Part shown: positions 1 to 8,422 of the stretch, piece after piece
How positions within the stretch are numbered: the first letter of the stretch is position 1
How the letters are laid out: each line of letters opens with the position of its first letter
DNA from: an uncultured Oscillospiraceae bacterium
Lineage (GTDB): Bacteria; Bacillota; Clostridia; Oscillospirales; Oscillospiraceae
NCBI GenBank assembly: GCA_934567355.1
Contig: CAKTJC010000002.1
Span: forward strand, 1-64,000
Reading direction: 5' to 3'
Length of the DNA: 64,000 nt
The notes under the pieces: model-generated
What the model was told of the DNA's origin: nothing
The model's input: only the letters and a program-made list of their open reading frames with translations
Database searches by the model: none
Translations under genes and position numbers: made by a program

Positions 1-54
1 CTGCGCCGACAATACTTGCAGGGTGACTTGCCGGGAAGATAGGTAATGCCAACA
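1..54 (+). rRNA. rrf: 5S ribosomal RNA, 3' fragment
   Basis: The first ~54 bases match the conserved 3' half of bacterial 5S rRNA: GCGCCGACAATACTT, then a GGGTGACTTGCCGGGAA segment, then the ATAGGT...TGCCAAC end. This is the tail of an rRNA operon running in from the left edge. It is followed after 12 bases by a good intrinsic terminator, as expected for the last gene of such an operon. The exact 3' end is an estimate. Confidence 0.82.
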
Positions 55-65
55 CAAAGACAAAA

Positions 66-93
66 AGTCTCGCCAATCGGCGGGGCCTTTTTT
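66..93 (+). terminator. Intrinsic terminator of the rRNA operon
   Basis: CTCGCC (69-74) pairs with GGCGGG (79-84) around the loop AATC, and six T residues follow at 88-93. It lies just downstream of the 5S end. Confidence 0.85.
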
Positions 94-587
94 AATGCCT
101 TGTCAGTAGTGACAAAAACGAAATAACCGCAGACTGTGTCGAAGCAAATCCCTCCAGCGGGGTTTTATGTGCACTCGGTGAGCGCACATTCTTTAGGAAA
201 CCTCTGAATGAATAGCTTAATATTCTATCATTCTTTTTATTAAGCAATTTTTCTACCATACCAGACGAGAAAATACTTAAATTATATGGACTTTGAGATT
301 TTTAACCACTACTCCACAAAAAGGGCAGACTGTCCTTACTTAGATTGCGGAAGTTTTCCGCCCAGCAATTGCAAAGCAATAAAGACTTGTATAGGAGAAC
401 ATTGCATAAAGGCAGTTCGAGTTCTCTTCAGCTCTTTGTATACTATTTTTGTTGCCAAACTTGTACTTTATGATCCGAAATGCGCATTCCACCTTATTTT
501 AACGAACTCCATTGGCTTTTTATACTCTCTAGTCTCACGTCAATTGTAATACTTTAGGTGCTTTTTCTTAAGAATTTTATAACAGAC
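94..587. other. AT-rich intergenic region without a supported gene
   Basis: This stretch has much lower GC than the neighbouring genes. It holds a possible small hairpin near 169-189 (TGTGC/GCACA arms) and, at 196-213, a sequence close to one end of the dispersed palindromic repeat found elsewhere in the window (GGAAACCTCTGAATGAAT). An open frame of 87 codons at 286-549 has no Shine-Dalgarno site, no recognisable domain and unusual composition, and I do not call it a gene. Confidence 0.5.
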
Positions 588-616
588 TTGAAAAAATTAT
601 ACATTAGTGCTATGAT
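588..616 (+). promoter_or_regulatory. Sigma-A type promoter for the secreted Cys-rich protein
   Basis: TTGAAA (588-593) and TATGAT (611-616) are separated by 17 bp, with an extended -10 TGC directly before the -10 box. It predicts a start of transcription near 623 and a leader of about 110 nt. Confidence 0.75.
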
Positions 617-622
617 TACTCA

Positions 623-732
623 AAAGGAGGGCAATCCCTGAATACTCTTCGGTGAATGCCGGAGTACAATCCAATGAAAGGTGACGGTGAATTTAATCGA
701 AACTTTTCTGGAGAAAATAAGGAGGACATAAA
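623..732 (+). promoter_or_regulatory. 5' leader with a possible hairpin
   Basis: The leader contains a hairpin at 643-666 (ACTC-tt-CGG pairing with CCG-GAGT around TGAATG). An early AAAGGAGG at 623-630 is not followed by a useful start codon. The true ribosome site is AAGGAGG at 719-725, just before the ATG at 733. I do not recognise a known riboswitch class. Confidence 0.35.
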
Positions 733-1860
733 ATGAAAGTGAGTGTTTTGAAGCGCCTAATTCCAACCCTGCTTGCTTTGATGGTGGTCGTTGCGCTTAG
801 TTCCGTGGCCATTGCGACGGAGGCTGATCCGGATTCTATCATTTGCAAACAGTGCTATGATGCTGGTTTGACGACTGGAGACCTGCATGCGACGACCGAG
901 TACATGAAGATTAGTGAAACCCAGCATGCTCAGTATTATGAATGTGATAATGGTCACAAGCAACTGCGTTATGACAAGGAAGATGGAAGCTTCCGCGATG
1001 TGTTTGATCATGTTGCAAGCGAGAATGCAACATGTGAAAAGGCAGCGGTCTGCGGCGATTGCAAGCAGAGCTTTGGCGCGCCGTTGGATCATACGCCTGT
1101 TGTGGATCCTGAAGTTCCTGCAACCTGCACCAAGACTGGCTTGACTGCTGGCTCCCACTGCGGCGTTTGTGGCGCTGTAATCGTCAAACAGGAAGTAGTT
1201 GAAAAAACTGCGCATGACTTTGACGAAGGCAAAGAGGTGGCTCCCACCTGCACTAAGCAGGGTGGCGTTCTCTATACATGCAAAAACTGCAAGGCTACGT
1301 TGCTTACTGATGTGGTAGATCCGATTGCTCACTGGTACGATGAATGGGAGCCCGTCGGAAATAATAAGATGAGTGCCCCCTGTAAGCGTGCCGGCTGCGA
1401 CTACGTCAAGACCACCGAATGCATTGATTGGACATTTAAACTCTTGGATGAAGACACAGATGAATCCACCGAATACGCTGTTTGCCCTGTTTGCGGCGAA
1501 ACCAGCGATGGAACACGCTTGGAAATGGTTAAGGATGCAACCGTTTGGACACTTACGGGCTGGACACCTCAGGGTGAGCTGACCATTCGTGTGGGTGATT
1601 TGGAAAACGGAGAGAAGATTATGAGCCTTGCCTTTGAGTTTGATGCCCGCTTGGTGCAACACATTGGCAATGCAGAATACACCATCCCTGCTGAAATCCT
1701 GGAAGGCTACAAGCTGATGCTGCTGGACGAGGATGGCAATGAAACAGAACTGGAAGTTACTGTCAAGGGGAAAAAGGCAACCTTCGCCGTGGACTTTACT
1801 GCTCCCTGGCAGGAGCGTACTCCCGTTCGTGTGATGCATCTGGTCCCTGTAGAGGCATGA
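733..1860 (+). CDS. Secreted cysteine-rich repeat protein
   Basis: 375 aa. Residues 1-29 are a signal peptide (KRLIPTLLALMVVVALSSVAIA, then a short Ala-Thr cleavage region). The mature part has repeated CxxC pairs: ICKQC, CGDC, HCGVC, CKNC, CPVC. Two units resemble modules found in clostridial surface proteins (ATCTKTGLTAGSHCGVCG and PTCTKQGGVLYTCKNC). These may be small metal-binding or disulphide modules. The last ~120 residues are beta-rich without Cys motifs. There is no membrane anchor or sorting signal, so the protein is probably released or loosely wall-bound. It has its own promoter (588-616), a strong ribosome site and a terminator, so it is monocistronic. Family-level function is unknown to me. 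Confidence 0.75.
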   Translation: MKVSVLKRLIPTLLALMVVVALSSVAIATEADPDSIICKQCYDAGLTTGDLHATTEYMKISETQHAQYYECDNGHKQLRYDKEDGSFRDVFDHVASENATCEKAAVCGDCKQSFGAPLDHTPVVDPEVPATCTKTGLTAGSHCGVCGAVIVKQEVVEKTAHDFDEGKEVAPTCTKQGGVLYTCKNCKATLLTDVVDPIAHWYDEWEPVGNNKMSAPCKRAGCDYVKTTECIDWTFKLLDEDTDESTEYAVCPVCGETSDGTRLEMVKDATVWTLTGWTPQGELTIRVGDLENGEKIMSLAFEFDARLVQHIGNAEYTIPAEILEGYKLMLLDEDGNETELEVTVKGKKATFAVDFTAPWQERTPVRVMHLVPVEA

Positions 1861-1916
1861 TCCATTTGAGTGGAAAAGCACATACTGGAATGCACTGAAA
1901 GGTAAATATCCAAAAA

Positions 1917-1947
1917 CGACGCTGCTCCAAGGGCAGCGCCGTTTTTT
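1917..1947 (+). terminator. Intrinsic terminator after the secreted protein
   Basis: CGACGCTGC (1917-1925) pairs with GCAGCGCCG (1933-1941), followed by TTTTTT. A run of A before it means it may also act on the opposite strand. Confidence 0.85.
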
Positions 1948-1956
1948 ATGAAAAGG

Positions 1957-1982
1957 GAGGACGGTCAGAAGTGGCCGTCCTC
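1957..1982 (-). terminator. Intrinsic terminator of galE
   Basis: GAGGACGG and CCGTCCTC arms enclose a 10-base loop. On the minus strand the hairpin is followed by CCCTTTTC, directly downstream of the galE stop. Confidence 0.7.
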
Positions 1983-1996
1983 TTTGTCAGCAATGT

Positions 1997-3022
1997 TTAT
2001 GCTTCGGGTGTATCAAAACCCTGGGGGTTCTTCTGCTGCCAGTTCCAGGAATCGCGGCACATGTCTGCCAGGGTTTCCTTTGCCTCCCAGTGGAGCACCT
2101 CGCGGCTCTTGGAGGGGTCAGCATAGCAGGTGGCAATGTCGCCGGGGCGGCGGGGGGCAATGACATAGGGGACATTCACATGGTTCACTTCCATGAAGGT
2201 GTTCACCATGTCCAATACGCTGTAGCCAACGCCGGTGCCCAAGTTGAACACCTGGCAGCCCTTCTGGCCTTCAGTGTAGTTCACGGCAGCCACATGACCC
2301 TTTGCCAGGTCAACCACATGGATGTAATCCCGCACACCGGTGCCGTCGTGGGTGGGGTAGTCGTTGCCGAAAATGCTCAGCTTCTCCCGGCGGCCAATGG
2401 CGGTCTGGGTGATGAAGGGCATCAGATTGTTGGGGATGCCACGGGGGTCCTCGCCCAGCAGACCGGACTTGTGAGCGCCGATGGGGTTAAAGTACCGCAG
2501 CAGAATTACGCACCACTCGGGGTCGGCGTTGGCAATGCCGGAGAGAATCTGCTCGGTCATATACTTGGTCCAGCCGTAGGGGTTGGTGCAGCCGCCGGTG
2601 CGGCTGGTTTCCTTCAGCGGCATTTCGTTGTCGGCGGTATAAACGGTGGCAGAGGAGGAGAAGATGATGGTCTTCACATTGAAGGCCTTCATCACCTTGG
2701 TCAGCACCAGGGTGGAATTGAGGTTGTTGTCGTAGTACTCCCAGGGCTTGGCAACGCTCTCGCCTACAGCCTTGAGGCCGGCAAAATGAATCACGCAGTC
2801 GATCTTATGGTTTGCAAAAATTTTGGTGAGCAGCGCCTCATCCCGCACATCGCCCTCGTAGAACGTCACTTTCTTTCCGGTGAGCTGCTCTACCCGCTGC
2901 AGGCTCTTGGGGTTGGAGTTGCACAGGTTATCGATCACAACGACTTCGTGGCCGCTTTCCAGCAATTCAATGCAGGTATGTGCGCCAATATATCCGGCAC
3001 CGCCGGTGACAAGTACATTCAT
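1997..3022 (-). CDS. galE: UDP-glucose 4-epimerase
   Basis: 341 aa, the usual length. It interconverts UDP-glucose and UDP-galactose in the cytoplasm, for the Leloir pathway and for sugar-nucleotide supply to surface polysaccharides. It is an extended short-chain dehydrogenase: the NAD-binding Rossmann motif VTGGAGYIGAHT is at residues 5-16, the Ser-rich strand FSSSATVY is near 123-130, and the catalytic YGWTK (YxxxK) is near 150. The start has an AGGAGG-like site upstream (complement of 3027-3035). It stands alone and converges on the secreted protein gene, with its own terminator. Confidence 0.95.
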   Translation of the reverse strand: MNVLVTGGAGYIGAHTCIELLESGHEVVVIDNLCNSNPKSLQRVEQLTGKKVTFYEGDVRDEALLTKIFANHKIDCVIHFAGLKAVGESVAKPWEYYDNNLNSTLVLTKVMKAFNVKTIIFSSSATVYTADNEMPLKETSRTGGCTNPYGWTKYMTEQILSGIANADPEWCVILLRYFNPIGAHKSGLLGEDPRGIPNNLMPFITQTAIGRREKLSIFGNDYPTHDGTGVRDYIHVVDLAKGHVAAVNYTEGQKGCQVFNLGTGVGYSVLDMVNTFMEVNHVNVPYVIAPRRPGDIATCYADPSKSREVLHWEAKETLADMCRDSWNWQQKNPQGFDTPEA

Positions 3023-3198
3023 ATTTGTACCTCCTGATTCATTTTTTCTGACGCTGTCATTCTACAGCGTTTTTGCGAGAAAATCAATACTCGCAGTGGG
3101 TATTTTTTTGCGTCGGAAGCGAAGCACCCCAAGGCGAAATTCGAGAATCGTCCAGTTGGCCGGACACCAGGATCCCACATTCGGCGAAATAGTTTTTC

Positions 3199-3227
3199 TT
3201 GCTATTTTCCAAAACAAAGGCTATAAT
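3199..3227 (+). promoter_or_regulatory. Promoter of the asparaginase gene
   Basis: TTGCTA (3199-3204), a 17-bp spacer, and a consensus TATAAT (3222-3227). It lies 28 bp before the ATG at 3255. Confidence 0.7.
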
Positions 3228-3254
3228 AACATTATTATGCCAACAGGAGGCGCT

Positions 3255-4250
3255 ATGGGGAAAAAGAGAATTCGTCTGCTTACCACCGGCGGCACCATTG
3301 CGTCCGCCCCCGGCGGGCAGGGGCTGGAGCCTCAGCGCAGCAGCGTGATGGAGCTGGCACTGGAGCAGCTGCGTAATTTTTATGAGATCGAAGTGGAGGA
3401 TGTGCTGTGCCTGGATTCCTCCAATATTACCCCGGAGCAGTGGAAGCTGATCGCAGCCCGGATCTTTGAAGGGCGGGAGGGATACGACGGAATCGTCGTC
3501 TCCCACGGAACCGACACCATGGCATACACCGCCTCCGCGATTACCTTCATGCTGCCCAATATCGACCTGCCGGTGGTATTTACCGGTTCGCAGCTGCCGC
3601 TGGCAGATATGCTGTCCGACGGTGCTTCCAATCTGCGCACTGCTTTCGCCATGGCTGCCTCCGGGCACCCCGGTGTATTCCTGGCATTCGACCGCAAGGT
3701 GATGCTGGGCTGCCGGGCGGTGAAGGTGCGCGCCTCCGGCTTTTCCGCATTTGAAAGCGTCAATGCGCGCTACTGTGCTCAGGTGACGACCCATGGACTG
3801 GTGGTGGATGAGACCGCGCTTCCTCCGCACCGGGGAAAGGCGGAGCTTCGCACGGAAATCAGCGCGGATGTCTTCCTGCTGAAATTGACGCCGGGGCTGA
3901 AGCCCGCCGTCATTGAGATGCTTGCCGCTATGGGCTACAGGGGTATTGTCATTGAGGCCTTCGGACTGGGCGGCATCAATGTACTGCACCAGGGGCTGCG
4001 GGGCATCCGCCGGGCAGTGGAGGACGGCATCAGCGTGGTTGTGACCACCCAATGCCTGTATGACAGTGCCAATCTGCAGGTTTATCAGGTGGGCAATCAG
4101 CTGCTGGAGCTAGGCGTTATTCAGGGCAGGGACATGACCAGCGAGGCTGCCATGACCAAGCTCATGTGGGCCATCGGTCAGGGCTGCTCGCCGGAGGAGA
4201 TCAAGGAAGTTTTCAGCCGGAATCTTGCCGGAGAAGTGGAAGAGGGTTGA
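3255..4250 (+). CDS. ansA: L-asparaginase (type I-like)
   Basis: 331 aa. It hydrolyses asparagine to aspartate and ammonia. No signal peptide is present, so it is cytoplasmic. The two threonine signature regions are present: LLTTGGTIAS at the N-terminus (nucleophile Thr) and VSHGTDTMAYTA near residue 80 (second Thr-Asp). I chose the ATG at 3255 because AGGAGG (3245-3250) is 4 bp upstream and a good promoter lies just before it. The frame remains open upstream over galE, but that extension has no homology. The gene precedes the pyrophosphatase by 21 bp and probably shares its transcript. Confidence 0.92.
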   Translation: MGKKRIRLLTTGGTIASAPGGQGLEPQRSSVMELALEQLRNFYEIEVEDVLCLDSSNITPEQWKLIAARIFEGREGYDGIVVSHGTDTMAYTASAITFMLPNIDLPVVFTGSQLPLADMLSDGASNLRTAFAMAASGHPGVFLAFDRKVMLGCRAVKVRASGFSAFESVNARYCAQVTTHGLVVDETALPPHRGKAELRTEISADVFLLKLTPGLKPAVIEMLAAMGYRGIVIEAFGLGGINVLHQGLRGIRRAVEDGISVVVTTQCLYDSANLQVYQVGNQLLELGVIQGRDMTSEAAMTKLMWAIGQGCSPEEIKEVFSRNLAGEVEEG

Positions 4251-4271
4251 CCCCACAGAAGGAGGGAATAT

Positions 4272-5885
4272 ATGGATCCGATTTATGTCACCGGGCATCG
4301 GAACCCGGATACGGACTCAATCGTGGCAGCCATGGCCTATGCAGCGCTGCGCAACGCCTGCGGCGACCGGGAGTATGAGGCCGCCTGCCTGGGACATGTG
4401 TCCGATGAGACGCAGATCGTGCTGGATCGCTTTGGCTTCCAGCCCCCCAAGCGCATTCACAATATGTACACCCAGGTGCGTGACTTGGATTTTGATAAGC
4501 CGCCGATCCTCAGCGCGGCCGTGACCCTGGGGCGCGCCTGGCAGCTGCTTTCCGACGATAAGAAAAGCTCCGCCCTGCCCGTTGCCAACGAGGATGGCAC
4601 GCTGTATGGCATGCTGTCCCGGGAGGACGTGGCAAGCTACAATATGGATCTGGTGTTCAACGGCTATCTGGAGGAGGTGCCGCTGTTCAACGTTCTGTCC
4701 GTGCTGGAAGGCAAGGTATTGAATGATGCGGGGGAGAGCACCGACTCCATCGGCGGCGAGGTGACCATCGCCCTGCCCAAAAGCCGGGAGAATCTGCTGT
4801 TCTCCTCGCCCAAAACCGTCGTGCTCTGCGGCCACCAGCCGGATATGATCCGCCGTGCCCTGGAGCTGGGCGTCAGCTGCCTGGTGCTGTGCCAGGCGGA
4901 GCTGGACGAGGAGCTGCGCAATCTCCCTACTACCACCTGCATCATCTCCACCCCCTTCGATGCCTATTCCGCTGCCCGGCTGATTTTCCAGTCCACCCCC
5001 GTGGGGCGCATCTGCCGCACGAAGGAGCTGGTGTGCTTCCACCTGGAAGACCGGGTGGACGAGGTGCGCGAGCAGGTGCTCAAATTCCGGGAGCATTGCT
5101 ACCCCATTCTGGATGAGAACGAGAAGGTTGTGGGCGTGCTCACCCGCTATCATCTGCTGCGTCCCCGCCGGAAGCGGGTCGTTCTGGTTGACCATAACGA
5201 AATCGCCCAGTCCGTTCCCGGCCTGGAGGAGGCGGAGATCCTGGAGATCATCGATCACCACCGCCTGGCCGATATTCAGACCAATAATCCCATCACCGTG
5301 CGCAATGAGCCGGTGGGCTCTACCAATACCATTATCGCATCCATGTTCCAGGATCGGGGACTGATGCCTTCCGAAAAGATGGCGGGCATGATGGCGGCGG
5401 CGATTATCTCCGATACCGTCATGTTCAAATCCCCCACCTGCACATCCCGGGACATCCGCACGGCGGAGCGGATGGCGCGCATTGCCAATGTCTCCCTGGA
5501 CGAGCTGGGCAAGACCATTTTCTCCGCCAGCCTGGGCAACAAGTCCGTGGAGGAGCTGCTCTTTACCGACTATAAGGAATTCCATATCGCCGGTCACGAC
5601 CTGGCCGTGGCGCAGATCACCTGCGTGGACAGCCCCAGCATGCTGGGGCGCAAGGACGAGTTCCTCACCCGCATGCGCAAGGTCGCAGAGGACAAGGGCT
5701 TCTCTGCCGTTCTGCTGATGCTGACCGATGTGCTCCTGGAGGGCACTCAGCTGATCTATATCGGCGACGACGAGACCATCCGTCAGGCCTTCAATGTGGA
5801 GCCGAAGGACAATACCGTCTTCCTGCCCAAGATTATGAGCCGGAAAAAGCAGGTCATCCCCATGCTCTCCGCCATGTGGGGCTAA
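4272..5885 (+). CDS. ppaC: Mn-dependent family II inorganic pyrophosphatase with CBS and DRTGG insert
   Basis: 537 aa, versus about 310 for the simple enzyme. The N-terminal DHH metal-site motif VTGHRNPDTDS starts at residue 6. A pair of CBS domains with a DRTGG-type domain between them is inserted at roughly residues 70-300, for adenine nucleotide regulation as known for this subfamily. The DHH core resumes with VLVDHNE and EIIDHHR near 310-335, and a DHHA2 domain ends the protein. It hydrolyses pyrophosphate and so pulls biosynthetic reactions forward. The site GAAGGAGGG lies before the ATG. It sits immediately downstream of ansA on the same strand. Confidence 0.93.
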   Translation: MDPIYVTGHRNPDTDSIVAAMAYAALRNACGDREYEAACLGHVSDETQIVLDRFGFQPPKRIHNMYTQVRDLDFDKPPILSAAVTLGRAWQLLSDDKKSSALPVANEDGTLYGMLSREDVASYNMDLVFNGYLEEVPLFNVLSVLEGKVLNDAGESTDSIGGEVTIALPKSRENLLFSSPKTVVLCGHQPDMIRRALELGVSCLVLCQAELDEELRNLPTTTCIISTPFDAYSAARLIFQSTPVGRICRTKELVCFHLEDRVDEVREQVLKFREHCYPILDENEKVVGVLTRYHLLRPRRKRVVLVDHNEIAQSVPGLEEAEILEIIDHHRLADIQTNNPITVRNEPVGSTNTIIASMFQDRGLMPSEKMAGMMAAAIISDTVMFKSPTCTSRDIRTAERMARIANVSLDELGKTIFSASLGNKSVEELLFTDYKEFHIAGHDLAVAQITCVDSPSMLGRKDEFLTRMRKVAEDKGFSAVLLMLTDVLLEGTQLIYIGDDETIRQAFNVEPKDNTVFLPKIMSRKKQVIPMLSAMWG

Positions 5886-5945
5886 GGCATCAGCTGTCAA
5901 AAAGACCGGCACATATAAAGTAAAAAACACGACGAGGAGCCCCCA

Positions 5946-6911
5946 ATGTCATTTGATGCATTACTCGGCAATGAACAATTGAAGATGAATCTGCGCCGGA
6001 GCATCGGGGCGGGGCATATTTCCCATTTTTATCTGATTTCCGGGGCGGAGGGTTCCGGCAAGCATACGCTGGCGCAGCTGCTGGCGGCTGCGATTCTGTG
6101 CCAGGGGGAGGACAAGCCCTGCATGCGCTGCCGCCCCTGCCGGAAGGTGATGGAGAACGTCCATCCGGACTTTATCACCGTGGACGACCCGGAGAAGAAG
6201 ACCGTCCCGGTGGATCTGATCCGCCAGGCGCGAGCGGACATGTACATCCAGCCCAACGAGTCGGAGCACAAGATCTACCTGTTCCCCCGGGCGCAGGATA
6301 TGGGCCTGCCCGGGCAGAATGCGCTGCTGAAGGTGCTGGAGGAGCCGCCCGCCTACGGTGTTTTTATCCTGCTGACGGATAACCCCAATAAGCTTCTGCC
6401 CACCGTCCGTTCCCGCTGCACCGAGCTTCGGCTGCTGCCCCTGCCGCACGATACGCTGCTGGGTCAGCTCCGCCGGGATTTCCCCCAGGCGCAAGCCGAG
6501 GATCTGGAGGCTGCCGCCGTCCGCAGCGGCGGAAATCTGGGGCAGGCAAAGCTGCTGATGAAGGACGGGCAGCAGCTCCCCCCGCAGACCCGGGATTTCT
6601 TGCAGGCCATGTGCCAGCGAAGTCCCCTGCTGCTGATGCAGACGCTGGTGCCGCTGGAAAAATGGAAGCGGGACGCGCTGGATGAGCTGCTGCAGCAATG
6701 GATCGCCCTGACGGAGGCGGCGCTGGTCAACCGGAGCGGCCTGCAGGCGGTGTCCCCCGGCGCGCGGCAGTTGGCCGCCGTCTATACCAGCGCGGAGCTG
6801 AGCAGGCTCCTGGCCGCGCTGCGCAAGAGCAGCCTGTACCTTCAGAGCAATGTCTCCCCGGGCGCCGTGTGCGGCTACCTGGAGTGGGAACTGCAGATAC
6901 AAAAGAAATGA
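5946..6911 (+). CDS. holB: DNA polymerase III subunit delta'
   Basis: 321 aa. A clamp-loader subunit of the replicase. The protein has a P-loop-like segment SGAEGSGKHT (about 28-37), a Cys cluster for zinc (AAILC...CMRCRPC), and the SRC motif (PTVRSRCTEL) typical of clamp-loader subunits. The ATG at 5946 follows GAGGAG. The order holB-ricT resembles holB-yaaT in Bacillus, although tmk, which often precedes them, is at 50.75 kb here. Confidence 0.9.
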   Translation: MSFDALLGNEQLKMNLRRSIGAGHISHFYLISGAEGSGKHTLAQLLAAAILCQGEDKPCMRCRPCRKVMENVHPDFITVDDPEKKTVPVDLIRQARADMYIQPNESEHKIYLFPRAQDMGLPGQNALLKVLEEPPAYGVFILLTDNPNKLLPTVRSRCTELRLLPLPHDTLLGQLRRDFPQAQAEDLEAAAVRSGGNLGQAKLLMKDGQQLPPQTRDFLQAMCQRSPLLLMQTLVPLEKWKRDALDELLQQWIALTEAALVNRSGLQAVSPGARQLAAVYTSAELSRLLAALRKSSLYLQSNVSPGAVCGYLEWELQIQKK

Positions 6912-6955
6912 ATATTTCAGCGTGAAATCGCTTGATTGATAAAGGAGTAAACCCC

Positions 6956-8380
6956 ATGGAAGAACTATTGAACCCTGTCCAGGAGGAGACGCTGGAGGTC
7001 GTGGACGTCCAGTTCCGTCCGGGGCAGAAGGTATACTATTTTGACCCCAACGGTGAAAAATTCGCACCCGGCGACCACGTGATCATGGATACCGCCCGGG
7101 GCGTTGAATTCGGTTTGTGCGCGGCTGGGAATCATAAAATCAACACGAAGGACGCCGTGGCGCCCCTGCGGAAGATCCTGCGCCGTGCCACCGCCCAGGA
7201 CGAAAAAATCAACGAGGAAAACCGCGCCCGGGAGCGCCGCGCCTTTGAGGTCTGCGCGCAAAAGATCCAGTCCCATGGGCTGGATATGCAGCTGGTGAGC
7301 GCCGAATGCGCCTTCGACGGGAGCAAGATCCTGTTCTATTTCACAGCCGACGAGCGGGTGGATTTCCGGGAACTTGTCAAGGATCTGGCGGGCGTGTTCC
7401 ATACCCGCATCGAGCTGCGGCAGATCGGCGTCCGGGACAAGGCAAAGATGGTGGGAGGCCTGGGTATCTGCGGCCGTCCCTTCTGCTGCGCCAGCTTCCT
7501 AGATGATTTCCAGCCCGTGTCCATCAAAATGGCCAAGACCCAGAGCCTGAGCCTGAATCCCACCAAAATTTCCGGCACCTGCGGGCGGCTGATGTGCTGC
7601 CTGAAATATGAGCAGGATACCTACGAGAGCCTGATCCGCACCAGCCCCAAGCCCGAATCCTTTGTGGATACGCCCGAGGGGCGCGGCACCGTGGTGGAGG
7701 CGGACATCCTGCGCCAGCGGGTCAAGGTGCAGATGGAAAATAATCCCGATACCGTTTCCGTTTTCTCCAATGAGGAGATCGCGATTTTGCGCAACGGAAA
7801 GGCCAAGAAGAACGACCCGCCCATTCCCGCCGATCTGGCACCCATCTCCGGCAACGGGAAGCGTGCGTCCAGGCTCAGGGAGGATGCGCCCGTTCTGGAG
7901 CCGATCCGCTTCCGCTACCGCACGGATGCCATTGTAGAGGAGCAGCCGGTTCCCGAGGCGGCACCTCAGGAGGAGCCGCAGGAGCGCCCTGCTCGCTCCG
8001 GCCGCGGTCGCCAGCGCTCCAGACGCCCGGAAGGGCAGGAGGAGCCACGCCAGGAGCAGAGCGCCGAAGAGCGCCGCCCCCGCCGGGAGCGCAGCAGACG
8101 CCTGCGCCCCGAAAATCAGGAGCAGAAGCCGGAGCCACAGACACAGCAGCAGGCAGCCCGTACCGACGCCCCGAAGGAGGGGCAGCAGAGCGCTCAGCGT
8201 TCCCGCCGGAACCGCCCGCCCCGCAAGTCCGGTCAGACGCCGCAGCAGGAGCCCGCGCCTCAGCAGAGCGCCGCCCCGCAGCCGGCAGCCGAGGGCGAGC
8301 AGCAGAGAAAGCCCCGCCGCAATAACTATCGCCGCAGAAAGCCGAAGGCACCCCAGGCAAACGGCGGCGCGGGGGAATAA
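6956..8380 (+). CDS. ricT: RicT (YaaT/PSP1 family) with a long disordered tail
   Basis: 474 aa from the ATG at 6956, preceded by AAAGGAG. The first ~285 residues are the PSP1 domain, including the Cys-rich core GICGRPFCCASF and GTCGRLMCCLKYEQ. In the Ric complex of Bacillus, which promotes RNase Y maturation and influences sporulation and competence, these Cys residues bind Fe-S clusters. The last ~180 residues are low-complexity, rich in Gln, Pro, Glu and Arg, with repeated RRxRR patches, and are likely disordered and nucleic-acid binding. The tail is unusual compared with the ~275-aa Bacillus protein. An in-frame start at 6932 lacks a ribosome site. Confidence 0.88.
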   Translation: MEELLNPVQEETLEVVDVQFRPGQKVYYFDPNGEKFAPGDHVIMDTARGVEFGLCAAGNHKINTKDAVAPLRKILRRATAQDEKINEENRARERRAFEVCAQKIQSHGLDMQLVSAECAFDGSKILFYFTADERVDFRELVKDLAGVFHTRIELRQIGVRDKAKMVGGLGICGRPFCCASFLDDFQPVSIKMAKTQSLSLNPTKISGTCGRLMCCLKYEQDTYESLIRTSPKPESFVDTPEGRGTVVEADILRQRVKVQMENNPDTVSVFSNEEIAILRNGKAKKNDPPIPADLAPISGNGKRASRLREDAPVLEPIRFRYRTDAIVEEQPVPEAAPQEEPQERPARSGRGRQRSRRPEGQEEPRQEQSAEERRPRRERSRRLRPENQEQKPEPQTQQQAARTDAPKEGQQSAQRSRRNRPPRKSGQTPQQEPAPQQSAAPQPAAEGEQQRKPRRNNYRRRKPKAPQANGGAGE

Positions 8381-8422
8381 GGGGCAGCTGCCATTGCGGC
8401 ATGCGCCCGATTTGGAGGCTAT

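Noticed and set aside
286..549. 87-codon frame in the AT-rich region after the rRNA operon
   Set aside because: No ribosome site, no similarity I recognise, and composition that fits random AT-rich DNA.
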